A DNA stretch of 22,575 nucleotides from DATEPR01 sp036503065 (lineage in GTDB: Bacteria > Actinomycetota > Actinomycetes > Mycobacteriales > Pseudonocardiaceae), in assembly GCA_036503065.1 (NCBI GenBank), contig DASXXM010000492.1, positions 1 to 22,575 of the forward strand, written 5' to 3'. Made by a program: the position numbers and the translations under genes. How positions within the stretch are numbered: position 1 is the first letter of the stretch; each line of letters begins with the position of its first letter. Positions 22,437 to 22,575 of this stretch are shown here, in pieces. Under the pieces are notes generated by a model. The model had not been told where the DNA came from. It did no database searches and was given only the letters and a program-made list of their open reading frames with translations.

Positions 22437-22575
22437 TGGTCTGGATAATTCGCTCTCCGCTCGGGCGTGTGCCAGGGCTGGAGTCCTGGATCGGCAGTCT
22501 GATCCGGTGGCGATCGGTCCGTTCCCGCACGATGCACCGCACCCGCTGATACGGGGTGTGCAGGGTGATGTCGGG
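22423..22575 (-). CDS. C-terminal end of a further ORF (5' part outside the window)
   Basis: On the minus strand a frame is open from the window edge to TGA at 22423-22425 and encodes 50 residues including PDITLHTPYQRVRCIVRERT. Codons in its first 30 positions end in G or C far more often than those of the other two frames, which favours coding. It would end 23 nt before the P450 start, consistent with one operon. There is too little sequence to name a family. The last 15 codons have weaker bias, so this is tentative. Confidence 0.4.
   Translation of the reverse strand, partial: PDITLHTPYQRVRCIVRERTDRHRIRLPIQDSSPGTRPSGERIIQTTAQH

Overview
The window comes from a high-GC actinomycete. Coding frames are almost saturated with G/C third positions, the few TTA codons are rare-codon outliers, and actinobacterial families are present (GlgM-type glycosyltransferase, MmyB-like regulator, mycothiol-dependent-isomerase-type protein, cis-AT polyketide synthase). 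A Pseudonocardiales-like or Streptomyces-like host is plausible; no species can be named from the sequence alone.

Layout. (1) 1-3095, plus strand: the C-terminal half of glycogen debranching enzyme GlgX, a STAS-domain protein, a sugar-nucleotidyltransferase with a beta-helix tail and an NTF2-like protein, closed by an 18-bp perfect-stem terminator. (2) 3143-6796, minus strand: two tandem, diverged IS701/DDE-type transposase-like proteins and, upstream of them, a channel-like membrane protein preceded by a coupled 14-codon leader ORF. (3) 6797-7330: a lower-GC intergenic control region with a 25-codon ORF behind a near-perfect Shine-Dalgarno. (4) 7331-17936, plus strand: an XRE/MmyB-like regulator, a single-module KS-AT-ACP polyketide synthase, a 509-residue tail-anchored protein of unknown function, GlgM/GlgA, an alanine-dehydrogenase/carboxyethylornithine-synthase-like oxidoreductase, thiamine-diphosphate E1 alpha and beta subunits, and a nitroreductase-like flavoprotein. 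(5) 17941-22575, minus strand, convergent with block 4: a multi-pass membrane protein, a DinB-fold TIGR03086 protein, a KAS III-like companion lacking the catalytic residues, a KAS III-like enzyme, a cytochrome P450 and the end of one further ORF. The four genes from the P450 to the TIGR03086 protein overlap by 1-4 nt and must be co-translated.

Reading of the whole. Blocks 4 and 5 look like an unfamiliar specialised-metabolite locus. A KS-AT-ACP module with a methylmalonyl-type AT signature, an orphan E1 alpha/beta pair without E2/E3, an amino-acid-forming dehydrogenase, a flavoprotein, a P450, and a KAS III pair of which one member is degenerate and the other carries an acyltransferase-like active site. 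Alpha-glucan/maltose-1-phosphate genes (glgX, a nucleotidyltransferase, glgM) flank or sit inside it, and two probably non-mobile transposase homologues lie between the parts. TTA codons in the PKS, one transposase homologue and a membrane protein suggest bldA-type developmental control. The product cannot be predicted from this sequence.
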